From positions 186,001-250,000 of the forward strand of contig NW_026527544.1 in assembly GCF_022682495.2 (NCBI RefSeq): a stretch of 64,000 nt of DNA, written 5' to 3'. Origin of the DNA: Desmodus rotundus (Eukaryota > Chordata > Mammalia > Chiroptera > Phyllostomidae). How positions within the stretch are numbered: the first letter of the stretch is position 1; each line of letters starts with the position of its first letter. Below the pieces are notes generated by a model. That model made no database searches, was not told the origin of the DNA, and saw only the letters and a program-made list of their open reading frames with translations. Below, one piece after another: positions 37,388 to 50,269 of this stretch. Both the position numbers and the translations under genes were made by a program.

Positions 37388-38125
37388 AGGTGCGGGTTCT
37401 GAGTACAATGGCCTCCTGAGATAAGTGGTTTCCTAGGATACGGGTTCCAAGGATACGGTTGCCTTGGATACTGCATTCTAGAATGCGGTGTGTCAGGATC
37501 TAGAATCTCGTGGTGCCGGTTATGAGCACAACGGCCTCCTGAGATAAGCGGTTTCCTAGGATACGGTTTCCAAGGATACGGTTGCCTTGGATACTGCATT
37601 CTAGAATGCGGTGTGTCAGGATCTAGAATCTTGTGGTGCGGGTTCTGAGCACAATGGCCTCCTGAGATAAGCGGTTTCCTAGGATACGGTTTCCAAGGAT
37701 ACGGTTGCCTTGGATACTGCATTCTAGAATGCGGTGTGTCAGGATCTAGAATCTTGTGGTGCGGGTTCTGAGTACAATGGCCTCCTGAGATAAGTGGTTT
37801 CCTAGGATACGGGTCCCAAGGATACGGTTGCCTTGGTTACTGCATTCTAGAATGCGGTGTGTCAGGATCTAGAATCTCGTGGTGCCGGTTATGAGCACAA
37901 CGGCCTCCTGAGATAAGCGGTTTCCTAGGATACGGTTTCCAAGGATACGGTTGCCTTGGATACTGCATTCTAGAATGCGGTGTGTCAGGATCTAGAATCT
38001 TGTGGTGCGGGTTCTGAGCACAACGGCCTCCTGAGATAAGCGGTTTCCTAGGATACGGTTTCCAAGGATACGGTTGCCTTGGTTACTGCATTCTAGAATG
38101 CGGTGTGTCAGGATCTAGAATCTTG
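37388..38125. repeat. 738-bp segment present only in unit A
   Basis: Exactly six 123-bp monomers that have no counterpart in unit B: the offset between the units is 14,216 up to 37,387 and 13,478 after about 38,125. It contains a GAGTACAA...AAGTGG monomer, a TCTCGTGGTGCCGG monomer (about 37,506) and near-consensus monomers. The break falls where 37,388 (A, in CTTGAGG) differs from 51,604 (T). Loss in B or gain in A cannot be decided from this window. Confidence 0.75.
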
Positions 38126-41100
38126 TGGTGCGGGTTCTGAGCACAACGGCCTCCTGAGATAAGCGGTTTCCTAGGATATGGTTTCCAAGGATACGGTTGC
38201 CTTGGTTACTGCATTCTAGAATGCGGTGTGTCAGGATCTAGAATCTTGTGGTGCGGGTTCTGAGCACAACGGCCTCCTGAGATAAGCGGTTTCCTAGGAT
38301 ACGGTTTCCAAGGATACGGTTGCCTTGGTTACTGCATTCTAGAATGCGGTGTGTCAGGATCTAGAATCTTGTGCTGCGGGTTCTGAGCACAACGGCCACC
38401 TGAGATAAGCGGTTTCCTAGGATACGGTTTCCAAGGATACGGTTGCCTTGGATACTGCATTCTAGAATGCGGTGTATCAGGATCTAGAATCTTGTGGTGC
38501 GGGTTCTGAGCACAACGGCCTCCTGAGATAAGCGGTTTCCTAGGATACGGTTTCCAAGGATACGGTTGCCTTGGATACTGCATTCTAGATTTCGGTGTGT
38601 CAGGATCTAGAATCTTGTGGTGCGGGTTCTGAGCACAATGGCCTCCTGAGATAAGCCGTTTCCTAGGATACGGTTTCCAAGGATACGGTTGCCTTGGATA
38701 CTGCATTCTAGAATGCGGTGTGTCAGGATCTAGAATCTTGTGGTGCGGGTTCTGAGCACAATGGCCTCCTGAGATAAGCGGTTTCCTAGCATACGGTTTC
38801 CAAGGATACGGTTGCCTTGGGTACTGCATTCTAGAATGCGCTGTGTCAGGATCTAGAATCTTGTGGTGCGGGTTCTGAGCACAATGGCCTCCTGAGATAA
38901 GCGGGTTCCTAGGATACGGTTTCCAAGTATACGGTTGCCTTGGATACTGCATTCTAGAATGTGGTGTGTCAGGATCTAGAATCTTGTGTTGCGGGTTCTG
39001 AGCACAATGGCCTCCAGAGTAAGCCGTTTCCTAGGATACGGTTTCCAAGGATACGGTGCCTTGGTTACTGCATTCTAGAATGCGGTGTGTCAGGATCTAG
39101 AATCTTGTGGTGCTGTTTCTGAGCACAAGGGCCTCCTGAGATAAGCGGTTTCCTAGGATACGGTTTCCAAGGATACGGTTGCCTTGGATACTGCATTCTA
39201 GAATGCGGTGTGTCAGGATCTAGAATCTTGTGGTGCGGGTTCTGAGTACAATGGCCTCCTGAGATAAGTGGTTTCCTAGGATACGGGTTCCAAGGATACG
39301 GATGCCTTGGTTACTGCATTCTAGAATGCGGTGTGTCAGGATCTAGAATCTCGTGGTGCCGGTTATGAGCACAACGGCCTCCTGAGATAAGCGGTTTCCT
39401 AGGATACGGTTTCCAAGGATACGGTTGCCTTGGATACTGCATTCTAGAATGCGGTGTGTCAGGATCTAGAATCTTGTGGTGCGGGTTCTGAGCACAATGG
39501 CCTCCTGAGATAAGCGGTTTCCTAGGATACGGTTTCCAAGGATACGGTTGCCTTGGATACTGCATTCTAGAATGCGGTGTGTCAGGATCTAGAATCTTGT
39601 GTTGCGGGTTCTGAGCACAATGGCCTCCTGAGATAAGCCGTTTCCTAGGATACGGTTTCCAAGGATACGGTTGCCTTGGATACTGCATTCTAGAATGCGG
39701 TGTTTCAGGATCTAGAATCTTGTGGTGCGGGTTCTGAGTACAATGGCCTCCTGAGATAAGCGGTTTCCTAGGATACGGTTTCCAAGGATACGGTGCCTTG
39801 GTTACTGCATTCTAGAATGTGGTGTGTCAGGATCTAGAATCTTGTGGTGCGGGTTCTGAGCACAACGGCCTCCTGAGATAAGCGGTTTCCTAGGATACGG
39901 TTTCCAAGGATACGGTTGCCTTGGTTACTGCATTCTAGAATGCGGTGTGTCAGGATCTAGAATCTTGTGGTGCGGGTTCTGAGCACAACGGCCTCCTGAG
40001 ATAAGCGGTTTCCTAGGATACGGTTTCCAAGGATACGGTTGCCTTGGTTACTGCATTCTAGAATGCGGTGTGTCAGGATCTAGAATCTTGTGGTGCGGGT
40101 TCTGAGCACAACGGCCTCCTGAGATAAGCGGTTTCCTAGGATACGGTTTCCAAGGATACGGTTGCCTTGGTTACTGCATTCTAGAATGCGGTGTGTCAGG
40201 ATCTAGAATCTTGTGGTGCGGGTTCTGAGCACAACGGCCTCCTGAGATAAGCGGTTTCCTAGGATACGGTTTCCAAGGATACGGTTGCCTTGGTTACTGC
40301 ATTCTAGAATGCGGTGTATCAGGATCTAGAATCTTGTGGTGCGGGTTCTGAGCACAAGGGCCTCCTGAGATAAGCGGTTTCCTAGGATACGGTTTCCAAG
40401 GATACGGTTGCCTTGGATACAGCATTCTAGATTTCGGTGTGTCAGGATCTAGAATCTTGTGGTGCGGGTTCTGAGCACAATGGCCTCCTGAGATAAGCCG
40501 TTTCCTAGGATACGGTTTCCAAGGATACGGTTGCCTTGGATACTGCATTCTAGAATGCGGTGTGTCAGGATCTAGAATCTTGTGGTGCGGGTTCTGAGCA
40601 CAATGGCCTCCTGAGATAAGCGGTTTCCTAGGATACGGTTTCCAAGGATACGGTTGCCTTGGATACTGCATTCTACATTTCGGTGTGTCAGGATCTAGAA
40701 TCTTGTGGTGCGGGTTCTGAGCACAATGGCCTCCTGAGATAAGCCGTTTCCTAGGATACGGTTTCCAAGGATACGGTTGCCTTGGATACTGCATTCTAGA
40801 ATGCGGTGTGTCAGGATCTAGAATCTTGTGGTGCGGGTTCTGAGCACAATGGCCTCCTGAGATAAGCGGTTTCCTAGCATACGGTTTCCAAGGATACGGT
40901 TGCCTTGGATACTGCATTCTAGAATGCGGTGTGTCAGGATCTAGAATCTTGTGTTGCGAGTTCTGAGCACAATGGCCTCCAGGGTAAGCAGTTTCCTAGG
41001 ATACGGTTTCCAAGGATACGGTGCCTTGGTTACTGCATTCTAGAATGCGGTGTGTCAGGATCTAGAATCTTGTGGTGCGGGTTCTGAGCACAATGGCCTC

Positions 41101-41919
41101 CTGATATAAGCGGTTCCCTGGATACGGTTTCCAAGGATACGGTTGCCTTGGATACTGCATTCTAGAATGCGGTGTGTCAGGATCTAGAATCTTGTGGTGC
41201 GGGTGCTGAGCACAATGGCCTCCTGAGATAAGCGGTTTCCTAGGATACGGTTTCCAAGGATACGGTTGCCTTGGTTACTGCATTCAGGAATGCGGTGTGT
41301 CAGGATCTAGAATCTTGTGGTGCGGGTTCTGAGCACAACGGCCTCCTGAGATAAGCGGTTTCCTAGGATACGGTTTCCAAGGATACGGTTGCCTTGGTTA
41401 CTGCATTCTAGAATGCGGTGTGTCAGGATCTAGAATCTTGTGGTGCGGGTTCTGAGCACAATGGCCTCCTGAGATAAGCGGTTTCCTAGGATACGGTTTC
41501 CAAGGATACGGTTGCCTTGGTTACTGCATTCTAGAATGCGCTGTGTCAGGATCTAGAATCTTGTGGTGCGGGTTCTGAGCACAACGGCCTCCTGAGATAA
41601 GCGGTTTCCTAGGATACGGTTTCCAAGGATACGGTTGCCTTGGATACTGCATTCTAGAATGCGGTGTGTCAGGATCTAGAATCTTGTGGTGCGGGTTCTG
41701 AGCACAACGGCCTCCTGAGATAAGCGGTTTCCTAGGATACGGTTTCCAAGGATACGGTTGCCTTGGTTACTGCATTCTAGAATGCGGTGTGTCAGGATCT
41801 AGAATCTTGTGGTGCAGGTTCTGAGCACAATGGCCTCCTGAGATAAGCGGTTTCCTAGGATACGGTTTCCAAGGATACGGTTGCCTTGGTTACTGCATTC
41901 TAGAATGCGCTGTGTCAGG

Positions 41920-43385
41920 ATCTAGAATCTTGTGGTGCGGGTTCTGAGCACAACGGCCTCCTGAGATAAGCGGTTTCCTAGGATACGGTTTCCAAGGATA
42001 CGGTTGCCTTGGATACTGCATTCTAGAATGCGGTGTGTCAGGATCTAGAATCTTGTGTTGCGGGTTCTGAGCACAATGGCCTCCAGAGTAAGCCGCTTCC
42101 TAGGATACGGTTTCCAAGGATACGGTGCCTTGGTTACTGCATTCTAGAATGCGGTGTGTCAGGATCTAGAATCTTGTGGTGCGGGTTCTGAACACAACGG
42201 CCTCCTGAGATATGCGGTTTCCTAGGATACGGTTTCCAAGGATACGGTTGCCTTGGTTACTGCATTCTAGAATGCGGTGCGTCAGGATCTAGAATCTTGT
42301 GGTGCGGGTTCTGAGCACAATGGCCTCCTGAGATAAGCGGTTTCCTAGGATACGGTTTCCAAGGATACGGTTGCCTTGGATACTGCATTCTAGAATGCGG
42401 TGTGTCAGGATCTAGAATCTTGTGGTGCGGGTTCTGAGCACAATGGCCTCCAGAGTAAGCCGCTTCCTAGGATACGGTTTCCAAGAATACGGTGATTGGT
42501 TACTGCATTCTAGAATGTGGTGTGTCAGGATCTAGAATCTTGTGGTGCGGGTTCTGAGCACAACGGCCTCCTGAGATAAGCGGTTTCCTAGGATACGGTT
42601 TCCAAGGATACGGTTGCCTTGGTTACTGCATTCTAGAATGCGGTGTGTCAGGATCTAGAATCTTGTGGTGCGGGTTCTGAGCACAACGGCCTCCTGAGAT
42701 AAGCGGTTTCCTAGGATACGGTTTCCAAGGATACGGTTGCCTTGGATACTGCATTCTAGAATGCGGTGTGTCAGGATCTAGAATCTTGTGTTGCGGGTTC
42801 TGAGCACAATGGCCTCCAGAGTAAGCCGCTTCCTAGGATACGGTTTCCAAGGATACGGTGCCTTGGTTACTGCATTCTAGAATGCGGTGTGTCAGGATCT
42901 AGAATCTTGTGGTGCGGGTTCTGAACACAACGGCCTCCTGAGATATGCGGTTTCCTAGGATACGGTTTCCAAGGATACGGTTGCCTTGGTTACTGCATTC
43001 TAGAATGCGGTGTGTCAGGATCTAGAATCTTGTGGTGCGGGTTCTGAGCACAATGGCCTCCTGAGATAAGCGGTTTCCTAGGATACGGTTTCCAAGGATA
43101 CGGTTGCCTTGGATACTGCATTCTAGAATGCGGTGTGTCAGGATCTAGAATCTTGTGGTGCGGGTTCTGAGCACAATGGCCTCCAGAGTAAGCCGCTTCC
43201 TAGGATACGGTTTCCAAGAATACGGTGATTGGTTACTGCATTCTAGAATGTGGTGTGTCAGGATCTAGAATCTTGTGGTGCGGGTTCTGAGCACAACGGC
43301 CTCCTGAGATAAGCGGTTTCCTAGGATACGGTTTCCAAGGATACGGTTGCCTTGGTTACTGCATTCTAGAATGCGGTGTGTCAGG
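41920..43385. repeat. 733-bp tandem duplication inside unit A
   Basis: A six-monomer set restarts after 733 bp (6x123 minus five: one 121-bp and one 120-bp monomer). Matching landmarks are CCAGAGTAAGCCGC at 42,083 and 42,816, the rare AACACAACGG at 42,191 and 42,924, and GATTGG at 42,494 and 43,227. Unit B has the same pair (GATTGG at 56,218 and 56,951). The 733-bp event therefore happened before the 14-kb duplication. Confidence 0.85.
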
Positions 43386-44850
43386 AACTAGAATCTTGTG
43401 GTGCGGGTTCTGAGCACAACGGCCTCCTGAGATAGGCGGTTTCCTAGGATACGGTTTCCAAGGATACGGTTGCCTTGGTTACTGCATTCTAGAATGCGGT
43501 GTGTCAGGATCTAGAATCTTGTGGTGCGGGTTCTGAGCACAACGGCCTCCTGAGATAAGCGGTTTCCTAGGATACGGTTTCCAAGGATACGGTTGCCTTG
43601 GATACTGCATTCTAGAATTCGGTGTGTCAGGATCTAGAATCTTGTGGTGCGGGTTCTGAGCACAATGGTCTCCTGAGATAAGCCGTTTCCTAGGATACGG
43701 TTTCCAAGGATACGGTTGCCTTGGATACTGCATTCTAGAATGCGGTGTGTCAGGATCTAGAATCTTGTGGTGCGGGTTCTGAGCACAATGGCCTCCTGAG
43801 ATAAGCGGTTTCCTAGCATACGGTTTCCAAGGATACGGTTGCCTTGGATACTGCATTCTAGAATGCGGTGTGTCAGGATCTAGAATCTTGTGTTGCGGGT
43901 TCTGAGCACAATGGCCTCCAGGGTAAGCCGTTTCCTAGGATACGGTTTCCAAGGATACGGTGCCTTGGTTACTGCATTCTAGAATGCGGTGTGTCAGGAT
44001 CTAGAATCTTGTGGTGCGGGTTCTGAGCACAATGGCCTCCTGAGATAAGCGGTTCCCTCGATACGGTTTCCAAGGATACGGTTGCCTTGGATACTGCATT
44101 CTAGAATGCGGTGTGTCAGGATCTAGAATCTTGTGGTGCGGGTTCTGAGCACAACGGCCTCCTGAGATAGGCGGTTTCCTAGGATACGGTTTCCAAGGAT
44201 ACGGTTGCCTTGGTTACTGCATTCTAGAATGCGGTGTGTCAGGATCTAGAATCTTGTGGTGCGGGTTCTGAGCACAACGGCCTCCTGAGATAAGCGGTTT
44301 CCTAGGATACGGTTTCCAAGGATACGGTTGCCTTGTTTACTGCATTCTAGAATGCGGTGTGTCAGGATCTAGAATCTTGTGGTGCCGGTTCTGAGCACAA
44401 CGGCCTCCTGAGATAAGCGGTTTCCTAGGATACGGTTTCCAAGGATACGGTTGCCTTGGTTACTGCATTCTAGAATGCGGTGTGTCAGGATCTAGAATCT
44501 CGTGGTGCCGGTTATGAGCACAACGGCCTCCTGAGATAAGCGGTTTCCTAGGATACGGTTTCCAAGGATACGGTTGCCTTGGATACTGCATTCTAGAATG
44601 CGGTGTGTCAGGATCTAGAATCTTGTGGTGCGGGTTCTGAGCACAATGGCCTCCTGAGATAAGCGGTTTCCTAGGATACGGTTTCCAAGTATACGGTTGC
44701 CTTGGATACTGCATTCTAGAATGCGGTGTGTCAGGATCTAGAATCTTGTGTTGCGGGTTCTGAGCACAAGGCCTCCAGAGTAAGCCGTTTCCTAGGATAC
44801 GGTTTCCAAGGATACGGTGCCTTGGTTACTGCATTCTAGAATGCGGTGTG

Positions 44851-47342
44851 TCAGGATCTAGAATCTTGTGGTGCGGGTTCTGAGCACAACGGCCTCCTGA
44901 GATAAGCGGTTTCCTAGGATACGGTTTCCAAGGATACGGTTGCCTTGGTTACTGCATTCTAGAATGCGGTGTGTCAGGATCTAGAATCTTGTGGTGCGGG
45001 TTCTGAGCACAATGGCCTCCAGATATAAGCGGTTTCCTAGGATACGGTTTCCAAGGATACGGTTGCCTCTTATTCTGCATTCTAGAATGTGGTGTGTCAG
45101 AATCCAGAATCTTGAGAGATGGGTTCTACGCACAATGGTCTACAGATATAAGCGGGTTCCTACGATTCGGTTTCCAAGGATACTGTTGCCTTGGATACTG
45201 CATTCTAGAAAGTGGTGTGTCAGGGTCTAGAATCTTGTGGGAAAGGATCTGAGCACAATGGTCTCCAGGGATACGCGGTTTACTAGGATTCGGTCCTCAA
45301 GGATACGGTTGCCTTGCATACGGCTTTCTAGATTGTGGAGTTCAGGATCTATAATCTTGTGCGCCGGGTTCTGAGCACAATAGTCTCCAGGGATACGCGG
45401 TTTTCTAGAATACGGTTTCCAGGATACGGTTGCCATGGACACGGCGTTTTAGAATGTGGTGTGTCAGAATCTAGAATCTTGTGAGACGGGATCATTGCAC
45501 AATGGTCTCCAGGGATACGTGGTTTAGTAGAATACTGTCCCTAACGATACGGTTACCTTGCATACGGCTTTCTAGAATGTGGAGTTCAGGATCCAGAATC
45601 TTGTGGGCCGGGTTCAGAGCACAATAGTCCACAGGGATACGCGGTTTCCTAGGTTACAGACTCCAAGGATACGGTTGGCTTGCATACGGCGTTCTAGAAT
45701 GTGGTGTGTCAGGATCTAGAATCCTTTGGGGCGGGTCTGAGCAAAATGGCCTCCATATATAAGCGGTTTCCTAGGATACGGTTTCCTAGGATACGGTTGC
45801 CTTGGATACTGCATTCTAGAATGCGGTGTGTCAGGATCTAGAATCTTCTGGGGCGCGTTCTGAGCACAATGGCCTCCATATATAAGCGGTTTCCTAGGAT
45901 ACGTTTTCCAAGGATACGGTTGCCTTGGCTACGGCGTTCTAGAATGTGGTGTGTCAGGATATAGAATCTTGTTAGACGTGTTCTGAGCACAATGGTCTCC
46001 AGAGTAAGCGGTTTCCTAGGATACGGTTTCCAGGATACGGTTGCCGTGGACACGGCGTTCTCGAATGTGGTGTGTCAGGATCTAGAATATTGTTGGGCGG
46101 GTTCAGAGAACAATAGTCTACAGGAATACGCGGTTTCATAGGATACTGACTCCAAGAATACGGTTGCCTTGCATACGGCGTTCTAGCATGTGGTGTGTCC
46201 GGATCCAGAATCTTGGGAACAGATTCTGAAAACAATAGTCTCCAGAGATAAGTGGTTTCCTTAGATACGGGTTCCAAGGATACGGTTGCCTTGGATATGG
46301 CGTTCTAGAATGTGGTGTGTCAGGATCTAGAATCTTGTGGTGCGGGTTCTGAGCACAATGGCTTCCTGAGGTAAGCGGTTTCCTAGGATACGGTTTCCAA
46401 GGATACGGTTGCCTTGTATACTCCATTCTAGAATGCGGTTTGTCAGAATCTAGAATCGTTTGGTGCGGGTTCTGAGCACTATGATCTCCAGAGTAAGCGG
46501 TTTCCTAGGATACGGTTTCCAAGGATACGGTTGCCTTGGATAGTGCATTCTAGAATGCGGTGTGTCAGGATCTAGAATGTTGTGGTGCCGGTTCTGAGCA
46601 CAATGGCCTCCTGAGAAAAGCGGTTTCGTAGGACACGGTTTCCAAGGATACGTTTGCCTTGGATATGGCGTTCTAGAATGTGGTGTGTCAGGATCTAGAA
46701 TCTTGTGGTGGGGGTTCTGAGCACAATGGCCTCCTGAGACAAGCGGTTCCTATGATACGGTTTTCAAGGATACGGTTGCCTTGGATATGGCGTTCTAGAA
46801 TGTGGTGTGTCAGGATCTAGAATCTTGTGGTGCGGGTTCTGAGGACAATGGCCTCCTGAGATAAGCGGTTGCTATGATACGGTTTCCAAGAATACGGTTG
46901 CCTTGGATATGGCGTTCTAGAATGTGGAGTGTCAGGATCTAGAATCTTGTGGTGCGGGTTCTGAGTACAATGGCCTCCTGAGATAAGCGCTTCCTATGAT
47001 ACGGTTTCCAAGGATACGGTTGCCTTGGATACTGCATTCTAGAATGCGGTGTGTCAGAATCTAGAATCTTGTGTTGCGGGTTCTGAGCACAATGGCCTCC
47101 TGAGATAAGCGGTTTCCTAGGATACGGTTTCCAAGGATACGGTTGCCTTGGATACTGCATTCTAGAATGCGGTGTGTCAGGATCTAGAATCTTGTGTTGC
47201 GGGTTCTGAGCACAATGGCCTCCAGAGTAAGCCGTTTCCTAGGATACGGTTTCCAAGGACACGGTGCCTTGGTTACTGCATTCTAGAATGTGGTGTGTCA
47301 GGATCTAGAATCTTGTGGTGCGGGTTCTGAGCACAACGGCCT
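44851..47342. repeat. Diverged-monomer island D, copy 2
   Basis: Matches copy 1 at offset 44,511 and copy 4 at offset 13,724. It shares C at 46,062 and the GGATCCAGAATC word near 46,201 with copy 4, but not with copy 1. Near its right end one monomer has been restored to near-consensus (GCGGTTTCCTAGG at about 47,109, where copy 1 has GCGCTTCCTATGA at about 2,598). The last monomer keeps the rare CCAAGGACACGG word of copy 1 (2,750). At 47,343 it runs, in phase, straight into another D start. Confidence 0.9.
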
Positions 47343-48355
47343 CCAGATATAAGCGGTTTCCTAGGATACGGTTTCCAAGGATACGGTTGCCTCTTATTCT
47401 GCATTCTAGAATGTGGTGTGTCAGAATCCAGAATCTTGAGAGATGGGTTCTACGCACAATGGTCTACAGATATAAGCGGGTTCCTAGGATTCGGTTTCCA
47501 AGGATACTGTTGCCTTGGATACTGCATTCTAGAAAGTGGTGTGTCAGGGTCTAGAATCTTGTGGGAAAGGATCTGAGCACAATGGTCTCCAGGGATACGC
47601 GGTTTACTAGGATTCGGTCCTCAAGGATACGGTTGCCTTGCATACGGCTTTCTAGATTGTGGAGTTCAGGATCTATAATCTTGTGCGCCGGGTTCTGAGC
47701 ACAATAGTCTCCAGGGATACGCGGTTTTCTAGAATACGGTTTCCAGGATACGGTTGCCATGGACACGGCGTTTTAGAATGTGGTGTGTCAGAATCTAGAA
47801 TCTTGTGAGACGGGATCATTGCACAATGGTCTCCAGGGATACGTGGTTTAGTAGGATACTGTCCCTAACGATACGGTTACCTTGCATACGGCTTTCTAGA
47901 ATGTGGAGTTCAGGATCCAGAATCTTGTGGGCCGGGTTCAGAGCACAATAGTCCACAGGGATACGCGGTTTCCTAGGTTACAGACTCCAAGGATACGGTT
48001 GGCTTGCATACGGCGTTCTAGAATGTGGTGTGTCAGGATCTAGAATCCTCTGGGGCGGGTCTGAGCAAAATGGCCTCCATATATAAGCGGTTTCCTAGGA
48101 TACGGTTTCCTAGGATACGGTTGCCTTGGATACTGCATTCTAGAATGCGGTGTGTCAGGATCTAGAATCTTCTGGGGCGCGTTCTGAGCACAATGGCCTC
48201 CATATATAAGCGGTTTCCTAGGATACGTTTTCCAAGGATACGGTTGCCTTGGCTACGGCGTTCTAGAATGTGGTGTGTCAGGATCTAGAATCTTGTTAGA
48301 CGTGTTCTGAGCACAATGGTCTCCAGAGTAAGCGGTTTCCTAGGATACGGTTTCC
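47343..48355. repeat. Diverged-monomer island D, copy 3 (left part only)
   Basis: Restarts the D sequence at offset 2,324 from copy 2 and follows it for about 1.0 kb. It stops near 48,356, where CGGTTTCCAAGGATACGG replaces the expected CGGTTTCCAGGATACGG. It carries private changes: CCTAGGATTCGG near 47,485 (CCTACGATTCGG elsewhere), GTAGGATACTG near 47,851 and ATCCTCTGGGG near 48,045. It is absent from unit B and is the oldest or least converted of the D copies in the 36-62 kb region. Confidence 0.85.
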
Positions 48356-48956
48356 AAGGATACGGTTGCCTTGGATACTGCATTCTAGAATGCGGTGTGT
48401 CAGGATCTAGAATCTTGTGGTGCGGGTTCTGAGCACAATGGCCTCCTGAGATAAGCGGTTCCTATGATACGGTTTCCAAGGATACGGTTGACTTGGATAC
48501 GGCGTTCTAGAATGCGGTGTGTGAGGATCTAGAATCTTGTGGTGCGGGTTCTGAGCACAATGGCCTCCTGAGATAAGCGGTTCCTATGATACTGTTTCCA
48601 AGGATACGGTTGCCTTGGATACGGCATTCTGGAATGTGGTGTGTCAGGATCTAGAATCTTGTGGGGCACGTTCTGAGCACAATGGCCTTCAGAGAAAAGC
48701 AGTTTCCTAGGATACGGCTTCAAAGTATACCGTTGCCTTGGATACTGCTTTTTAGAATGTGGTCTGTCAGGATTTAGAATCTTGTGGTGCGGGTTCTGAA
48801 CACTATGGTCTGGAGAGATAAGCGGTTTCCTAGGATTGGGTTTCCAAGGTAACGGTTGCCTTGAATACTGCATTCTAGAAAGCGGTGTGTCAGTATCTAG
48901 AATCTTGTGGGACGGGTTCTGAGTACAATGGTCTCCAGAGATAAGCGGTTTCCTGG
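48356..48956. repeat. Diverged monomers found once in the window
   Basis: About five monomers whose variants I did not find elsewhere: GTTGACTTGGATACGGCG (about 48,487), GTGTGAGGATC (about 48,521), GATACGGCTTCAAAG (about 48,713), ACTGCTTTTTAGAATG (about 48,747), GGATTGGGTTTCC (about 48,834) and CTTGAATACTGC (about 48,862). The 123-bp phase is mostly kept. The minus frame stays open through this part, as in ordinary runs, and is not evidence of a gene. Unit B lacks this stretch together with D copy 3 (1,714 bp in all). Confidence 0.75.
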
Positions 48957-50269
48957 GATACGGTTTCCAAGGATACGGTTGCCTTGGATACTGCATTCTA
49001 GAATGCGGTGTGTCAGGATCTAGAATCTTGTGGTGCGGGTTCTGAGCACAATGGCCTCCAGAGATAGGCGGTTTCCTAGGATACGGTTTGCAAGTATACG
49101 GTTGCCTTGGATACTGCGTTTTAGAATGTGGTTTGTCAGGATCTAGAATCTGTGGTGCGGGTTCTGAGCACTATGGTCTCCAGATATAAGGGGTTTCCTA
49201 GGATACGGTTTCCAAGGATAAGGTTTCCTTGGATACTGCGTTCTAGAATGTGGTGTGTCAGGATCTAGAATCTTGTGGGGCTGGTTCTGAGCACAATGGC
49301 GTCCAGATATAAGCGGTTTCCTAGGATACGGTTTCCAAGGATACGGTTTCCTTGGATACTGGGTACTATAATGTGTTGTGTCAGGATCTAGAATATGGTG
49401 CTGCGGGTTCTCAGCACAATGGCCTCCAGATATAAGCGGCTTCCTAGGATACGGTTTCCAAGGATACGGTTGCCTCTTATTCTGCATTCTAGAATGTGGT
49501 GTGTCAGAATCTAGAATCTTGAGAGATGGGTTCTAAGTACAATGGTCTACAGATATAAGCGGGTTCCTAGGATTCGGTTTCCAAGGATACGGTTGCCTTG
49601 GATACTGCATTCTAGAATGCGGTGTGTCAGGATCTAGAATCTTGTGGTGCGGGTTCTTAGCACAACGGCCTCCTGAGATAAGCGGTTTCCTAGGATACGG
49701 TTTCCAAGGATACGGTTGCCTTGGATACTGCATTCTAGAATGCGGTGTGTCAGGATCTAGAATCTAGTGGTGCGGGTTCTTAGCACAACGGCCTCCTGAG
49801 ATAAGCGGTTTCCTAGGATACGGTTTCCAAGGATATGGTTGCCTTGGATACTGCATTCTAGAATGTGGTGTGTCAGGATCTAGAATCTTGTGGTGCGGGT
49901 TCTTAGCACAACGGCCTCCTGAGATAAGCGGTTTCCTAGGATACGGTTTCCAAGGATACGGTTGCCTTGGATACTGCATTCTAGAATGCGGTGTGTCAGG
50001 ATCTAGAATCTTGTGTTGCGGGTTCTGAGCACAATGGCCTCCAGGGTAAGCCGTTTCCTAGGATACGGTTTCCAAGGATACGGTGCCTTGGTTACTGCAT
50101 TCTAGAATTCGGTGTGTCAGGATCTAGAATCTTGTGGTGCGGGTTCTGAGCACAATAGCCTCCTGAGATAAGCGGTTCCCTGGATACGGTTTCCAAGGAT
50201 ACGGTTGCCTTGGATACTGCATTCTAGAATGCGGTGTGTCAGGATCTAGAATCTTGTGGTGCGGGTTCT
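48957..50269. repeat. Diverged-monomer island E, copy 1
   Basis: Monomers with GATAGGCGG, CACTATGGTCTCCAG, AAGGTTTCCTTGG, GGGTACTATAATG (about 49,368) and CTCCAGATATAAG, grading to near-consensus monomers that share a GGGTTCTTAGCAC change (about 49,652, 49,777 and 49,900). The same order recurs at 60,967-62,270 (offset 12,010). At about 49,425-49,600 it contains the CCTCTTATTCTGC...GAGAGATGGGTTC...GGTCTACAG monomer pair that also opens every full island D, so E and D share ancestry there. Confidence 0.85.

Larger units (their letters stand above)
36054..50269. repeat. 14.2-kb tandem segmental duplication, unit A
   Basis: A 14,216-bp segment of satellite followed directly by a second version of itself. 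The start is marked by a rare monomer with CACAAGGCCTCCTGAGTTAAG (36,182), which recurs at 50,398 (offset 14,216). In order it holds homogenised monomers (36.05-44.85 kb), island D (44.85-47.34), a partial second D (47.34-48.36), a unique diverged stretch (48.36-48.96) and island E (48.96-50.27). Offsets to unit B step from 14,216 to 13,478, 13,724 and 12,010 as whole blocks are gained or lost. Between the steps the two units are almost identical. No gene is present. Confidence 0.88.
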
